From: Planctomycetaceae bacterium
GTDB lineage: Bacteria; Planctomycetota; Planctomycetia; Planctomycetales; Planctomycetaceae
Direction of reading: 5' to 3'
DNA: 64,000 nt
Assembly: GCA_002722955.1 (NCBI GenBank)
Contig: PBMZ01000201.1
Coordinates: forward strand, 1 to 64,000
This document shows positions 9,699 to 19,211 of this stretch, piece by piece. The notes under the pieces are model-generated. The model had not been told where the DNA came from and made no database searches. It was given only the letters and a program-made list of their open reading frames with translations. The translations under genes and the position numbers were made by a program. How positions within the stretch are numbered: position 1 is the stretch's first letter; each line of letters begins with the position of its first letter.

Positions 9699-10841
9699 AT
9701 GTCGTCAGCTCGCCAATTTGGTCTTTTGTTGATTAGCGGGAATCAAACGCATCAGGAAAACTATGCGCGAGGATTCGCTGCGGATTCGCGTTGCAAGCTG
9801 ATTGGTTTGACGGACGAACCGTACTTGCCAGAGCGACGCCAGCGATTGAATCGTCAATTGGCCGACGAGCTTGAAGTTCCTTACCTCGAGGATCTGGACG
9901 CCGCAATCAACCGAGAGGATGTGGACTTCGTCTGCCTTTGCCCAGATCCCGAACGCCGCGGTCGATTGGCCGCCAAGTGCGCCCGAGCCGGCAAGCACAT
10001 CTATGTCGACAAACCGATGACCTCAAACGTCGACGACGCACGCGACGTTGTTGCTGCTGTCGAGGAATCCGGTGTGCTAAGCCAGATGTTTAGTCTGGTG
10101 CGTTCATCAGCGGCCCGTCGAGCCCGCGAGGTTATAGAATCGGGCCGGATTGGTAAGCTGATCGGGCTGCACTGCGAACAAACATTCTCGAAGGGCAAGT
10201 CGGGAACAGCAGACCTTTCCAAGCCACGTGTCGAGAAAGCAGAGGCAACACGATTCACGTTCATTGATTCGAAACGCGAGCTATTCTGTGTCGGCCTTTA
10301 TCCGCTGGTGTTGTTTCAATGGCTAACGGGCGAGAAAATCGCCAGCGTCTCAGGAACAACGCACAACTTTTTCTTCAAAGAACATCAAGCCAATGACGTC
10401 GAGGACTTTGCCTGCTTGTTGATGAAGACAACCGGCGGGCTCGACGCGACGATCACTTGCGGACGCACTGGCTGGAGCAGCCATCGGTCTCATGGAGTGT
10501 TTCTGATTCATTTGATCGGCACCGAGGACGCTGTCACCATCGACGCCTTCGAGCCGCGTTTGTCGGTGTGTTCGAACGCACCGGCTTGGCAAGAACCCAG
10601 CGATCCTCACCCGGAAGATCCCATGGGATTTTGGTCCAGCACTCAAGCCAGTGGTGGTGTTACCCCCAAGCTTGATTGGTGGCCGCTAGAAACTGCTGGC
10701 AGCGATCAGATGCACTTCTTGGATTGCCTTGAGCAAAACCAACCCAGTGATGTCCCGGCAGCCGTTGGTGCTCACGCGGTTGAAGCAATTCACGCGGCTT
10801 ATGAATCGGCGGCAATGCACGAAACGGTGGCCTTGGGGTAA
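9699..10841 (+). CDS. Gfo/Idh/MocA family oxidoreductase
   Basis: NAD(P)-dependent sugar-type oxidoreductase of 380 residues. The N-terminal Rossmann half contains GFAADSRCKLIGLTD and VDFVCLCPDPERRGRLAAKC, followed by the family-typical GKHIYVDKPM motif (about residue 100-109), whose lysine is the usual catalytic residue. The C-terminal half is the alpha/beta substrate domain (GRIGKLIGLHCEQT). No signal peptide is seen, so it is cytoplasmic. The gene starts 9 bases after the PH/zinc-ribbon gene. The substrate cannot be told from sequence; planctomycetes carry dozens of paralogs, with two more in this window. Confidence 0.85.
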   Translation: MSSARQFGLLLISGNQTHQENYARGFAADSRCKLIGLTDEPYLPERRQRLNRQLADELEVPYLEDLDAAINREDVDFVCLCPDPERRGRLAAKCARAGKHIYVDKPMTSNVDDARDVVAAVEESGVLSQMFSLVRSSAARRAREVIESGRIGKLIGLHCEQTFSKGKSGTADLSKPRVEKAEATRFTFIDSKRELFCVGLYPLVLFQWLTGEKIASVSGTTHNFFFKEHQANDVEDFACLLMKTTGGLDATITCGRTGWSSHRSHGVFLIHLIGTEDAVTIDAFEPRLSVCSNAPAWQEPSDPHPEDPMGFWSSTQASGGVTPKLDWWPLETAGSDQMHFLDCLEQNQPSDVPAAVGAHAVEAIHAAYESAAMHETVALG

Positions 10842-10944
10842 ACACGGCAGATTCGAATTGATCGCCCCTGAGTTTATCTCAGGAGGTCCTCGCGTTTTTG
10901 CACTATTTTATTACACCGAACCATGTAGTGCAGAGACGTGAGTA

Positions 10945-10965
10945 CCCCCGACGTAAAGTCGGGGG
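10945..10965. terminator. CCCCCGAC/GTCGGGGG hairpin between convergent genes
   Basis: CCCCCGAC (10945-10952) and GTCGGGGG (10958-10965) enclose a 5-base loop. It lies between the ends of the oxidoreductase (+) and TPR (-) genes and could stop transcription from both sides. No clear T-run follows on either strand, so a dispersed palindrome is the alternative. A smaller CCTGAG/CTCAGG hairpin sits at 10867-10883. Confidence 0.6.
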
Positions 10966-11001
10966 CGTTGACGAGAATCTGAAGAAGAACAAGCTGGCTG
11001 C

Positions 11002-13218
11002 TTATTCTTCCAGCTTCTTCTCAATCGTCTCGAGCAGCTTCTTGTCGGGATTCTTTTCCTTACGTCCCGACTCAAGAGCCTTCTTCCACAGCTCCTTAGC
11101 CTTGTCTTTCTTGGCGAGTTTGTCGTAGCAATCGGCTAAGTGGTCGAGAATTGTTGGGTCTTGACCGAATGGTTTCGAGGCCGCCTTTTCCAGGTGCGTT
11201 ACGGCTTCCTCGTACTTGCCAAGCTTGTAAAGGACCCAGCCCATGCTGTCCAAGTATGCAGCGTTCTCTGGTTCCGCAGCGAGTGCCTTTCGGATCATCT
11301 TCTCTGCTTTCTCGAGATTCTTGCCCTGATCGGCATACAAGTAGCCTAGGTCATTGTTGACTGATGGCAGATCGGGGGCTTCCTCGTAGACCTCTTCGAG
11401 AATCTGTTCTCCTTTGCGAAGTTCGCCCTTTTGGACATAGATGTTCGAAAGGCTGAATTTGCATTGGTGAACGATGTCTTTTTCGCTTGGGAACTTCTTA
11501 ATGAAGGCCTCGAACAATTCGATGGCTTTGTCGAACTTGTGGGCGTGGTAATAAATCCAGCCATGTTGAAAATGAAAACCTGCAATTTCCGGACGCAATT
11601 CGCGAGCTTCGGCGTTCGCTTTGAGGGCATCGTCCGTCTTGCCCGTCATTTCCAGGGCTCTGGCCATGAAGTACAAGAAAATGTGCTTCTGCCGCACAAG
11701 CGTCGGGGTGTCGACGGCGTCTTGATAAACTTCCGCAACCAGTTTGTATTGGTTTTGTTGGAAAAGGTACTCGCCCAGTTCGTTGTAGAAAGAACCCGCT
11801 TGCTCGCGGCGCTGCTTGATCGCGACGCCGTAAAATTGCACGACGGCTTCGAAGCGTTTCGCTTCCATGCAGATACGTGCCAGCAAGTAGCTCTGTAAGA
11901 ATTCGAGCTTCCCAACATCTGGAGCCGACAACTTCGTGCCCGTGGAGATGATCGCATCCATCAGCTTTTCATCTTCCGAGATCGACTTCATCTCAAGTTG
12001 CAACGATCGTTGCAACTCAGCATCGCGACTGGCGCGAACGAAGATTTTCGCAAGGCTGCTAATAATGTCTTCGGAGCGAAGTTGCTTGCGGTAAACTCCG
12101 ACCAATCCCAGCTGAGCCTCAACGTCACTCGATCCGGCAAGCAACTTCTTGAACAGATCCTCGGCCATCGAGACTTTGTCGGCAGCCAGGTATTGTTCGG
12201 CAAGATAAAGTTGCAGTGGCCGATTGCGTCGGTCTTTCTCTAACAATGCTTCCAAACGCGGCAACAGCTCCTCGCTGAGACCCTTTTCTTCGAGGATCTT
12301 CGCCAGCAACGCGTACGCTTGTTTTCCCTTGGTTTGCAATTCCGCGTCGAGATACTTTTGTAACTCGGTCAATGCCTTATCGTACTCGCCGGTTTGGACA
12401 TAGACTGAAGCCAAGTTGTAGCTCAATACGCCCGGCTTGCCCTTTTGTTCGCGCGCCGCTTGCTCGAAAGCGCGGATAGCCAACTCGATGCGTTTCGCAT
12501 CCAGAAAGACTTCGCCAATACGCTCGTACGAACTGGTGACTCGCTTGCCAAGCTCATCGCGCAGTTTAAAGGACAACTGATACTTGTCCGGCTGCATTCG
12601 TGCGTCAAAGACGACCTCGTAGCAATCCGCGGCCTTTTCCTTCTCGCCCGTCATTTTGAAAATCAAACCCAAGTCCAACTTGAGCGTGACAAAGTACGGC
12701 GAGTTCGGCTTCAGACTGGGCGATTCCAGCGCCGCGTTGAGCAGTTCCACGGCTCGATCGATATCGGCCTCTTCACCCGCCATCACGATGGCCAAACGCC
12801 GCAGCACGCGATAGTTGCCCGGATCGGCTTGAATGGCCTTCAAGGCGTATTTCGTCGCCGTTTCCTTTTGCTGCAAGTTGTAAGCTAGCGGAATCAGCAC
12901 GTCATAAACTTGAATGGCTTTGTCATCCAAATCGACCGCTTTGATAAACGCTTCTAACGCTGCCGATTGATCGCCACGAAGACTTCGCAATCGCCCAGTC
13001 ATGTACCATGACATCGCGTCGACGCGAGCCTGCGTCTTTTCTGTTCGAGGCACCGCGGGCTCGAGCGGCAAGACGGGATCGTCCAGAATCTGTAAGCGAT
13101 ACCCCTTGTCTTCTTTATCGGACCTCTCTTCGATCGAGTTTTCCGAATCAGCAGCCCAAACCGGAATCGCCACCGTCAACGCCAGTAGCCCGGACATCCA
13201 ACGAACATTGGTCAGCAT
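11002..13218 (-). CDS. Large exported TPR-repeat protein
   Basis: The product has 738 residues counting from the ATG at 13218, which has GGAG eight bases upstream and starts a signal peptide ending near PVWAA; an upstream in-frame start adds 11 residues. The rest is almost entirely tetratricopeptide repeats, for example AALEAFIKAVDLDDKAIQVY, KALTELQKYL, KFDKAIELFEAFIKKFPSEK, AEKMIRKALAAEPENAAYLD and YEEAVTHLEKAASKP. Such proteins scaffold periplasmic or envelope complexes. The C-terminal stretch is lysine/glutamate rich. No enzymatic domain was seen, and neighbours give no clear role. Confidence 0.85.
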   Translation of the reverse strand: MLTNVRWMSGLLALTVAIPVWAADSENSIEERSDKEDKGYRLQILDDPVLPLEPAVPRTEKTQARVDAMSWYMTGRLRSLRGDQSAALEAFIKAVDLDDKAIQVYDVLIPLAYNLQQKETATKYALKAIQADPGNYRVLRRLAIVMAGEEADIDRAVELLNAALESPSLKPNSPYFVTLKLDLGLIFKMTGEKEKAADCYEVVFDARMQPDKYQLSFKLRDELGKRVTSSYERIGEVFLDAKRIELAIRAFEQAAREQKGKPGVLSYNLASVYVQTGEYDKALTELQKYLDAELQTKGKQAYALLAKILEEKGLSEELLPRLEALLEKDRRNRPLQLYLAEQYLAADKVSMAEDLFKKLLAGSSDVEAQLGLVGVYRKQLRSEDIISSLAKIFVRASRDAELQRSLQLEMKSISEDEKLMDAIISTGTKLSAPDVGKLEFLQSYLLARICMEAKRFEAVVQFYGVAIKQRREQAGSFYNELGEYLFQQNQYKLVAEVYQDAVDTPTLVRQKHIFLYFMARALEMTGKTDDALKANAEARELRPEIAGFHFQHGWIYYHAHKFDKAIELFEAFIKKFPSEKDIVHQCKFSLSNIYVQKGELRKGEQILEEVYEEAPDLPSVNNDLGYLYADQGKNLEKAEKMIRKALAAEPENAAYLDSMGWVLYKLGKYEEAVTHLEKAASKPFGQDPTILDHLADCYDKLAKKDKAKELWKKALESGRKEKNPDKKLLETIEKKLEE

Positions 13219-13385
13219 CAAATCGTCTCCAGCGGAGTGACAAAAGGCCAAGACAGAGCATTTACGAATCGGTAATTAACACCGTGAGTGCTCCGTCCAG
13301 CCGAGACCGCTTATCATAATCATTCCGAGCAAATTAAACCAAGGGGCATTCGATTTCGGGACTGGATGCGTCTGGGCAAGAATCT

Positions 13386-13418
13386 AGATGCCGGGCTTCC
13401 CGAAGAAGCCCGGCATCT
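13386..13418. repeat. AAGCCGGGC-type hairpin, copy 2
   Basis: AGATGCCGGGCTT (13386-13398) and its reverse complement (13406-13418) enclose a 7-base loop. It lies 7 bases after the stop of the minus-strand deacetylase-like gene and is a likely terminator for it. It shares the core seen at 5634, 33371 and 47916, but with GCCGGGC in the left arm instead of GCCCGGC. Confidence 0.7.
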
Positions 13419-13424
13419 TTCTCA

Positions 13425-14819
13425 CTAGCTCAACCGAATCGTTGAACGCCCCTTACCAAGATCGAAGCAGACCACCTGCGACTGCTTTGACTGATGCCAA
13501 GTGCCCGGTTTCAGCTCCGATGATTTGCTGACTTGTCTTAACATTTGTCGCTTGCCGTCATGGTCCAGGCTTGGTGCGTTCTTGACGTCACCACTGACGT
13601 GCATTGTGAAGGCGGGAGCTGCAAACGGTGCGTCGAGTGTGATGGCGCCCGCTTCACGCTTGATGCCGGTCAGCTCTTTCGCCGCCCAGTAGCGAGCCAT
13701 CTCGGTCAGTTTCATCCAAATCGTTCGCTCACCGAACCGAGAAGCCAGCGATTTCACAATTCGTTGAAATGCGTGGAAGCCTTCGCTTGCGCCGTTGCTG
13801 TACATGCCCGGCCAATGGCATAGCAAGACTGCCGGCTGTCCGCGCTGAATCAATTCCACAAGACGGCCGCTGGTGGCGTCGGCGTTGCAGTAGCGGTCTG
13901 GCTCCGAGATTCGGTCGCCTTGCCAGCCACCGAACCAATCACCCGTGCCCGCGGGAATGTTCACGGTCAAGTTGATGTTGTCTGTCCCCAGTCCACTCAG
14001 CTGTTCGATCTTGGGTTCCGTCGACTCATCGCCGGTGTGCACGTATTTGAAGTAGTGCGGGATCTCTGTTCGATAGACGTCGCGAACGGACTGTTGCACG
14101 GCCATCGCAAGTTCTGGCTTGACTACGTTTCCAAAGCCGCCGGGTGTGGTCACCCCCTCACAGGGCAGATCGCAGTTCTTCAGTATTCGCAAGGCATAGG
14201 CCAAGTACGCGGTTAACTCGTCCACGCTCTTCTTTTCGCGCGGGTACGAGTTCTCCATGGTCGCCGCACTGATCTCTTCCAACGGGCGGCCCGTCTTGAG
14301 ATCGATGACACGCGTGTGCGTGATCATCTCGGGATGAATGTCCCAATTGGGCAACATCAAATCGCGGACCAGCTTGATACTGTCTTGCAGTTCTCGCCGC
14401 GACCAACCAGGAAGCTCGCGGTCGAGCCAACCGACGCAAGCCGGATTGGGCACGATGCTGTATTTGCCCTTCACGCCGTTTTCGTTGCACCACTCGCCGA
14501 ACGTGCGCACGAAGCTGTCGGGGATCTCGCGCGGCCATGTTTTCCACGGCTTCTTGTAAACTTCACGCTGCGGCCAAGCCGTTGCAAACTGCGGCGTGCA
14601 GAAATGTCCCATGTTCACCAAGCAGGTCGAATCATCAATGATGAACGACAAGGGAACGCGGGCGCGTGGAAACAGCACCTTGACGCCTGCGGGTCGTTGG
14701 GGCAACTCGTCGGCTCGAGCAAGCGGCGCGGCGGCCCAATTCGCGGCAAGCCCCACAGCAGCGGCACTGCTGGCTTTCAAGAAATCACGTCGAGAGAACG
14801 AAGAATCGAGTGCATGCAT
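13425..14819 (-). CDS. Tat-exported polysaccharide deacetylase-like protein
   Basis: The product has 464 residues from the ATG at 14819, which has AAGGAG six bases upstream. The N-terminus carries a twin-arginine signal (SRRDFLKASSAAAVGLAA). The mature part begins with VPLSFIIDDSTCLVNMGHF and contains HPEMITHTRVIDL, EGVTTPGGFGN and AVLLCHWPGMY. The FIIDD start, histidines at mid-sequence and late HW resemble the NodB/polysaccharide deacetylase barrel, so a zinc-dependent periplasmic hydrolase is inferred. The canonical TFDDG and HxxxH motifs are not exact, so the enzyme may act on another substrate or be a divergent family. It is the first gene of a minus-strand unit; upstream lies the decayed TIR gene on the other strand. 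Confidence 0.6.
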   Translation of the reverse strand: MHALDSSFSRRDFLKASSAAAVGLAANWAAAPLARADELPQRPAGVKVLFPRARVPLSFIIDDSTCLVNMGHFCTPQFATAWPQREVYKKPWKTWPREIPDSFVRTFGEWCNENGVKGKYSIVPNPACVGWLDRELPGWSRRELQDSIKLVRDLMLPNWDIHPEMITHTRVIDLKTGRPLEEISAATMENSYPREKKSVDELTAYLAYALRILKNCDLPCEGVTTPGGFGNVVKPELAMAVQQSVRDVYRTEIPHYFKYVHTGDESTEPKIEQLSGLGTDNINLTVNIPAGTGDWFGGWQGDRISEPDRYCNADATSGRLVELIQRGQPAVLLCHWPGMYSNGASEGFHAFQRIVKSLASRFGERTIWMKLTEMARYWAAKELTGIKREAGAITLDAPFAAPAFTMHVSGDVKNAPSLDHDGKRQMLRQVSKSSELKPGTWHQSKQSQVVCFDLGKGRSTIRLS

Positions 14820-15810
14820 GTCTGGCTCCTTGGTAAGAGTCCGCTTCATCATAGAGTCATCTATGCCACCATTCAAAAGCTGACGCCGAATTGCTCGAAA
14901 CAGTGTCACGGCCACTCACCCAGAGATGGCAACATGAGCTGGTGGATCGTTGTTGCTAAGCGGAAACTTGTCTAATGCGTCGATTAGTGAATAATAGAGA
15001 CAGTTCTCTACGAATGTTTGCTCAGACCCCTACGAGCCCCTATGCTGCAACGACTCGAAAAACGCGTCGGCGTTGGGATCAGCAAAGGCAGGGTTTGATC
15101 GTGTTCGACGGCCTGGAGCGAGTGCAGGACGACGGGCAGCGTGGCGAGTTCGGCCGCCTGCACAGCCGCAGGTTGCGGGACTTCCTGAACCAACTGGCCA
15201 GCGGAAACTTCTCGGACCTCAGCGTGCTGGTCACATCGCGCTTTCCGCTGGCCGACCTGCGAGACAAAAACCCGCGGTTCTTTCATCTGATTCCGGTCAA
15301 CCAGATCGACCTCGCCGCGGGCATGAAGTTGCTCCGCCAGCGCGACGTCCGCGGCACCGACCCGCAGCTTGCACCGATCGTCGAGCAGTGCGGCCGACAC
15401 AATCTGACGGTGGATTTCGCGGGCGGTTACATCGCCGAGTACGGCCACGGCGATCCGGCGACGCCGCTGGATCGCGGCACGGCCGAATAGCTCCAGGCCC
15501 TTCTTGAGCAAGGAGAACACAGCGAGCAGGACGAGCTGGATGAGGACCAGCGCGAGGTGTTAAGGCAAGGCTATCGCTTCGCCCGCATCGCCGAGCACTA
15601 CCGGGACGCGATGCTGCAAAAGGACGAGGCCGCGATGGCGGTGCTGGAACGCATCTGCCTGTTCCGCCTCGGCGTGGACAGTGAAACGCTCGCCGCGATT
15701 TTCCGGGCGAGCAGGCGGTCGAAGTCTCCGGCCAGGCCCTCGCCGCCCTCAGCGTCGAGGAACTGCAAAGCAAGCTCGACTGGCTCGTGCGCATGCGGAT
15801 TGTGGAACAG

Positions 15811-15877
15811 TACGACGGCTCTCCGAAGCCGTCGAATCGGCGGGTGGATTCCTCGACGGCTTCGGAGAGCCATCGTA
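15811..15877. repeat. Palindrome inserted in the TIR pseudogene
   Basis: The arm 15811-15835 (core CTCTCCGAAGCCGTCGA) faces 15853-15877 with one mismatch and a 17-base loop. It splits a region that otherwise reads RIVEQYD then YSIHRAVRDG, and in frame 1 the insert adds about 20 residues without a stop. It looks like a small mobile palindrome that landed in coding DNA. Confidence 0.7.
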
Positions 15878-16267
15878 CGTACTCCATCCACCGCGCCGTG
15901 CGCGACGGTTTCCTGAGCGGCATCAGCCGCGACGCGGCGGTGGCGGGTCACGAAGCCGTGCGAAAAGGTCTGGAAGTCTCTCTCGGCGACGCCCGCGGCG
16001 AGAATCCGTCCGATCCCGCCACGCTCGACCTGCTGCTGGAGCGGGCCCGGCTACACCTGCTGCGAGGCAACGCGCAGGCTGCGCTGGACGACATCGAAAT
16101 GGCTCTCGGCGATGAAACTTGCGGAGGGGCATCCCCGCCAACGAGACAACCGGCCAGCCGAAACTGCTCGCCGCCCGCCCCCCCCGCCTGCGGCTACGCC
16201 TGGACCATTCCGGTGGGACTTCAACTCCGGGCTGAAGCGTTGTTACTTCAGGCGGCTCAGCAGATAG

Positions 16268-16324
16268 GTAGGACAGATTGCCAATCCGTCCAAGACGAGC
16301 CGGACGGATTGGCATCCATCCTAC
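16268..16324. repeat. Second palindrome in the TIR pseudogene
   Basis: Left arm 16268-16291 and right arm 16302-16324 share GGACGGATTGGCA and TCCTAC as inverted copies with a few mismatches between. It lies at the point where the reading frame of the decayed gene changes from 1 to 3, so its insertion may have contributed to the break. Confidence 0.65.
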
Positions 16325-17024
16325 GGTCGATCACGCCAAACAACTGCTCCACGAAGCCCTCGAACTTTGGCAGCCGCTTCACGATCCGGAGCCTGAACGC
16401 GACGATCAGAACTTCATCCATCCCGACAACGGAAAACCGTATAACGACAAAGCCGAAGACACCCATCAATTGCTCGTGCAACTCGATCGCGGTGTCTTGA
16501 CCACGTATCCGCTTGAGCGAATCGAAGACCACGAGGAAACGACTCAACAAGAGGCCGATCTTCCCCCAGTTCAGGAAACCGACCGCGACCAGGTGTTTAT
16601 CAGCTACGCCCACGAGGACCAGGTGTACTTGGATCAACTGCAAACCATGCTAGCGCCACTTGAGCGATCCGGCGCACTGACGGCTTGGTCGGATACCCAA
16701 TTGAAGGCGGGAGACAAGTGGGAAGAAAAGATCGACGCAGCACTGGCTCAGGCCAAAGTCGGCGTTTGCTTAGTAAGCCCTGATTTCCTGGCCTCTGATT
16801 TCATCATGAATCGCGAGCTACCGGCATTACACGAAGCGGCCGAAAAGGGCGAGCTAACGTTGATCTGGCTCGCACTGAGACCGTCAATGTACGGCGAATC
16901 GGTCCTCAACCAATACCTGGCCGTTCACGATCCCAACGAGCCGCTCGCCAGAATGAATTCCATCGACCAGGAATCCACGCTTGTCGCGGTCAGCCAGCAA
17001 ATCAAAGACGCATTGGCCCGCTAG

Positions 17025-17520
17025 GTACCTCAACCCTGTAGTTACCGTCGCCAGACGGTGATTTCCGCGGTCTGGCGACCGCAGCTACGTTGAATGCGAA
17101 TTTAGGGACAGAGGCCAGTAGTCGTCAGCCTTGAACGCTGGAGACAGACACAGTAACTGGCCGCGTGAGTTTCGAGGTAGCGTTTTCTTAGCCCGGAGGG
17201 CGGCAAGCCCACTGCCGTGGCCGTAAGGCCACGGTTTAGAGCTAATTCATTACACAGCCCGGAGGGCGACACAACTCATAGGGAACGATCACTTAATCGT
17301 GTGTTGCCCCCCGGGCTTATGCTTGAAATTCAATAAATCCGGTGCCTAACGGCACCGGCAATGGATGTGCCACCCTCTGGGCTATTCAATAACTCACGAT
17401 CCAACGCATGAATGAGGTCAGCGGTTCCAACAGCAAACATCCAAAGTCGCTCTCGTTGGCTCAGTCGGTGTGAATTGCCTACACTGGTTGCATTCATAGA
17501 TTTCGCAACGGGAGCCGCAG
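17025..17520. other. Non-coding stretch rich in palindromes
   Basis: No gene is seen in these 496 bases. They hold an imperfect inverted repeat (17038-17056 / 17070-17088, core GTCGCCAGAC), two direct copies of AGCCCGGAGGGCG (17190-17202 and 17256-17268), the second facing GCCCCCCGGGCT near 17306-17317, a CCGTGGCC/GGCCACGG hairpin (17215-17234) and a CCGGTGCC/GGCACCGG hairpin (17339-17358). The promoter of the following permease must lie in its 3' part. Confidence 0.65.
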
Positions 17521-19203
17521 ATGGACAACTCGGTCGTCACTCTTCTGATTCTTTTGGCCGGTATCGTCGTTGTAGTCGGAGGCGTATTAGCACTCAGACT
17601 ACACGCGTTCTTGGCACTTGTGCTGGGAGCCCTGTTGGTGGGCGTGCTGACACCAAAGGACTCGCTGGTCCAGTACTCGATCGAAAAGGCGGCCGTCGAA
17701 ATCGTCGAACTCCGCAGCGGTTCCGATGGCCAGGAACTCTTGCTGGCGACATCGACTTCCAAAGGAGCACGCGTCGGTACCGAGTACATTGTCATGCGCT
17801 TAGGCGACGCGGGTCTCACCGGGATCGGCAACGTCAAAATCACCAAGTTCGAAGACACGATCGTCAAAGATACGAAGCGAACTCTTGCCTTCGCTAGTAG
17901 TGATGACGACCTCGAACTGAAAACCACCGACGTCATCGTTCACCCGATTGATTTCGAAGCGGCCAAGTCCATGGCTGGAAAGACCGTGGGCGAACGGGTG
18001 GCAACAGCATTCGGAACAACGTGCGCCAAAATTGGCATCTTGATCGCGATGGCCTCAATCATCGGCAAGTGCCTTCTAGACAGCGGCTCGGCCGACCGAA
18101 TCGTCCGCTGGGCGCTTGGCATCTTGGGCGAGAAGGGGGCACCGTTCGCGTTCATGATGAGCGGCTTCTTGTTGGGAATCCCTGTGTTCTTTGACACGGT
18201 TTTTTATCTAATGATTCCGCTGGGCAAAGCCATGACGATGCGGACCGGCCGCAATTACCTGTTCTACGTGCTGGCGATCGTCGCCGGCGGCAGCATGGCT
18301 CACTCGCTGGTGCCGCCAACGCCAGGGCCGTTGTTCGTGGCCGAGCAACTCAGTGTCGACATGGGCACGATGATCTTGGCGGGTTGTGTTGTCGGTATCT
18401 TCACAGCCGGTACGGGTTATATTTACGCCAGCTTCGCTAACCGCATCTGGGAATTGCCTTTGCGGGAGTCAGCGGATTTCTCGCTGGAAGACCTGGAACA
18501 ACTTTCCAAGCGAGACATCAATGAGTTGCCACCCGTTTGGTTGGCCATGCTTCCGATTGTCTTGCCCGTGATTCTAATCGCTGGCTACACAGTGCTGAAG
18601 TCAACAGTTGGTGGCTCGGGCGGTTTCATGCGAGTCGCCGCGACGCTGGGCAACAAGAACATCGCCTTGACGATTTCTGCGGCCATCGCGATGGGTACGC
18701 TGGTTTGGCAGAAGCGAACCAGCTTGAAGGACTTGGCCGCTTCCGTGCAATCATCACTTGCCAGCGGCGGCGTGATTATTCTGATTACCGCAGGCGGTGG
18801 ATCGTTCGGCGGAGTGCTTCAGCAAACGGGCGTCTCGAACTTGATTCGCGATCTTCCGGAGGCCTCGCCCATCGCGATCGTGGCCTTAGCGTGGGGAATC
18901 ACCGCGGCGATCCGAACGGCTCAAGGATCCGCGACGGTGGCAATGATCACGGCGGTTGGCATCTTGGCGGGCATCGCGACGCCCGAGCAACTCGGTTTTC
19001 ACCCGGTATATTTGGCCTTGGCCATCGGTTGCGGGTCCAAGCCTGTGGCCTGGATGAACGACAGCGGTTTCTGGGTGATTGGCAAGATGAGCGGCATGAC
19101 CGAAGGCGAAACGCTCAAATACGTGACACCCATGTCGACAACAATGGGGATAGTTGGTCTAGTAGTAGTCATGATCGGAGTGTCGGTGTTTCCGATGGTT
19201 TGA
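17521..19203 (+). CDS. GntP-type permease with an inserted soluble domain
   Basis: Inner-membrane transporter of the gluconate:H+ symporter (GntP) family with about a dozen hydrophobic segments. Family landmarks are GFLLGIPVFFDTVFYLMIPL (about 217-236), SLVPPTPGPLFVAEQL (about 262), AAIRTAQGSATVAM (about 460) and GCGSKPVAWMNDSGFWV (about 502). At 560 residues it is about 110 longer than usual. The surplus is a hydrophilic, beta-rich insert (about residues 56-145, between the second and third membrane segments; KITKFEDTIVKDTKRTLAFA) that I do not recognise. GGGAG precedes the ATG. The substrate is probably a sugar acid or other organic anion. A small two-gene cassette follows within 8 bases. 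Confidence 0.87.
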   Translation: MDNSVVTLLILLAGIVVVVGGVLALRLHAFLALVLGALLVGVLTPKDSLVQYSIEKAAVEIVELRSGSDGQELLLATSTSKGARVGTEYIVMRLGDAGLTGIGNVKITKFEDTIVKDTKRTLAFASSDDDLELKTTDVIVHPIDFEAAKSMAGKTVGERVATAFGTTCAKIGILIAMASIIGKCLLDSGSADRIVRWALGILGEKGAPFAFMMSGFLLGIPVFFDTVFYLMIPLGKAMTMRTGRNYLFYVLAIVAGGSMAHSLVPPTPGPLFVAEQLSVDMGTMILAGCVVGIFTAGTGYIYASFANRIWELPLRESADFSLEDLEQLSKRDINELPPVWLAMLPIVLPVILIAGYTVLKSTVGGSGGFMRVAATLGNKNIALTISAAIAMGTLVWQKRTSLKDLAASVQSSLASGGVIILITAGGGSFGGVLQQTGVSNLIRDLPEASPIAIVALAWGITAAIRTAQGSATVAMITAVGILAGIATPEQLGFHPVYLALAIGCGSKPVAWMNDSGFWVIGKMSGMTEGETLKYVTPMSTTMGIVGLVVVMIGVSVFPMV

Positions 19204-19211
19204 GATTCTGT

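Larger units (their letters stand above)
14975..17024 (+). pseudogene. Decayed NTPase - TPR - TIR gene (STAND-like)
   Basis: Remains of one large gene in several frames. Frame 2 begins with GLIVFDGLERVQDD (Walker-B-like) and LSVLVTSRFPLADL, typical of STAND/NACHT-type NTPases, then meets an in-frame TAG at 15488-15490 and continues (LRQGYRFARIAEHYRDAML). Near 15705 reading passes to frame 1 (GEQAVEVSGQALAALSVEEL, then RAVRDGFLSGIS and DPATLDLLLERARLHLL). After about 16110 it is interrupted, and frame 3 resumes (AKQLLHEALELWQPLHD) into a TIR domain (DQVFISYAHEDQVYLDQL, AWSDTQLKAGDKWEEKI) ending at 17022. No Walker A is present, so the 5' end is missing. Two palindromes sit inside. The 15.0-16.2 kb part is visibly GC-richer than its neighbours, hinting at transfer. 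Such proteins often serve in phage defence; the role here is inferred. Confidence 0.75.

Noticed and set aside
16278-17024. An intact stand-alone TIR protein
   Set aside because: The frame begins at a TTG inside a palindrome, has no ribosome binding site and continues the TPR part of the decayed upstream gene.
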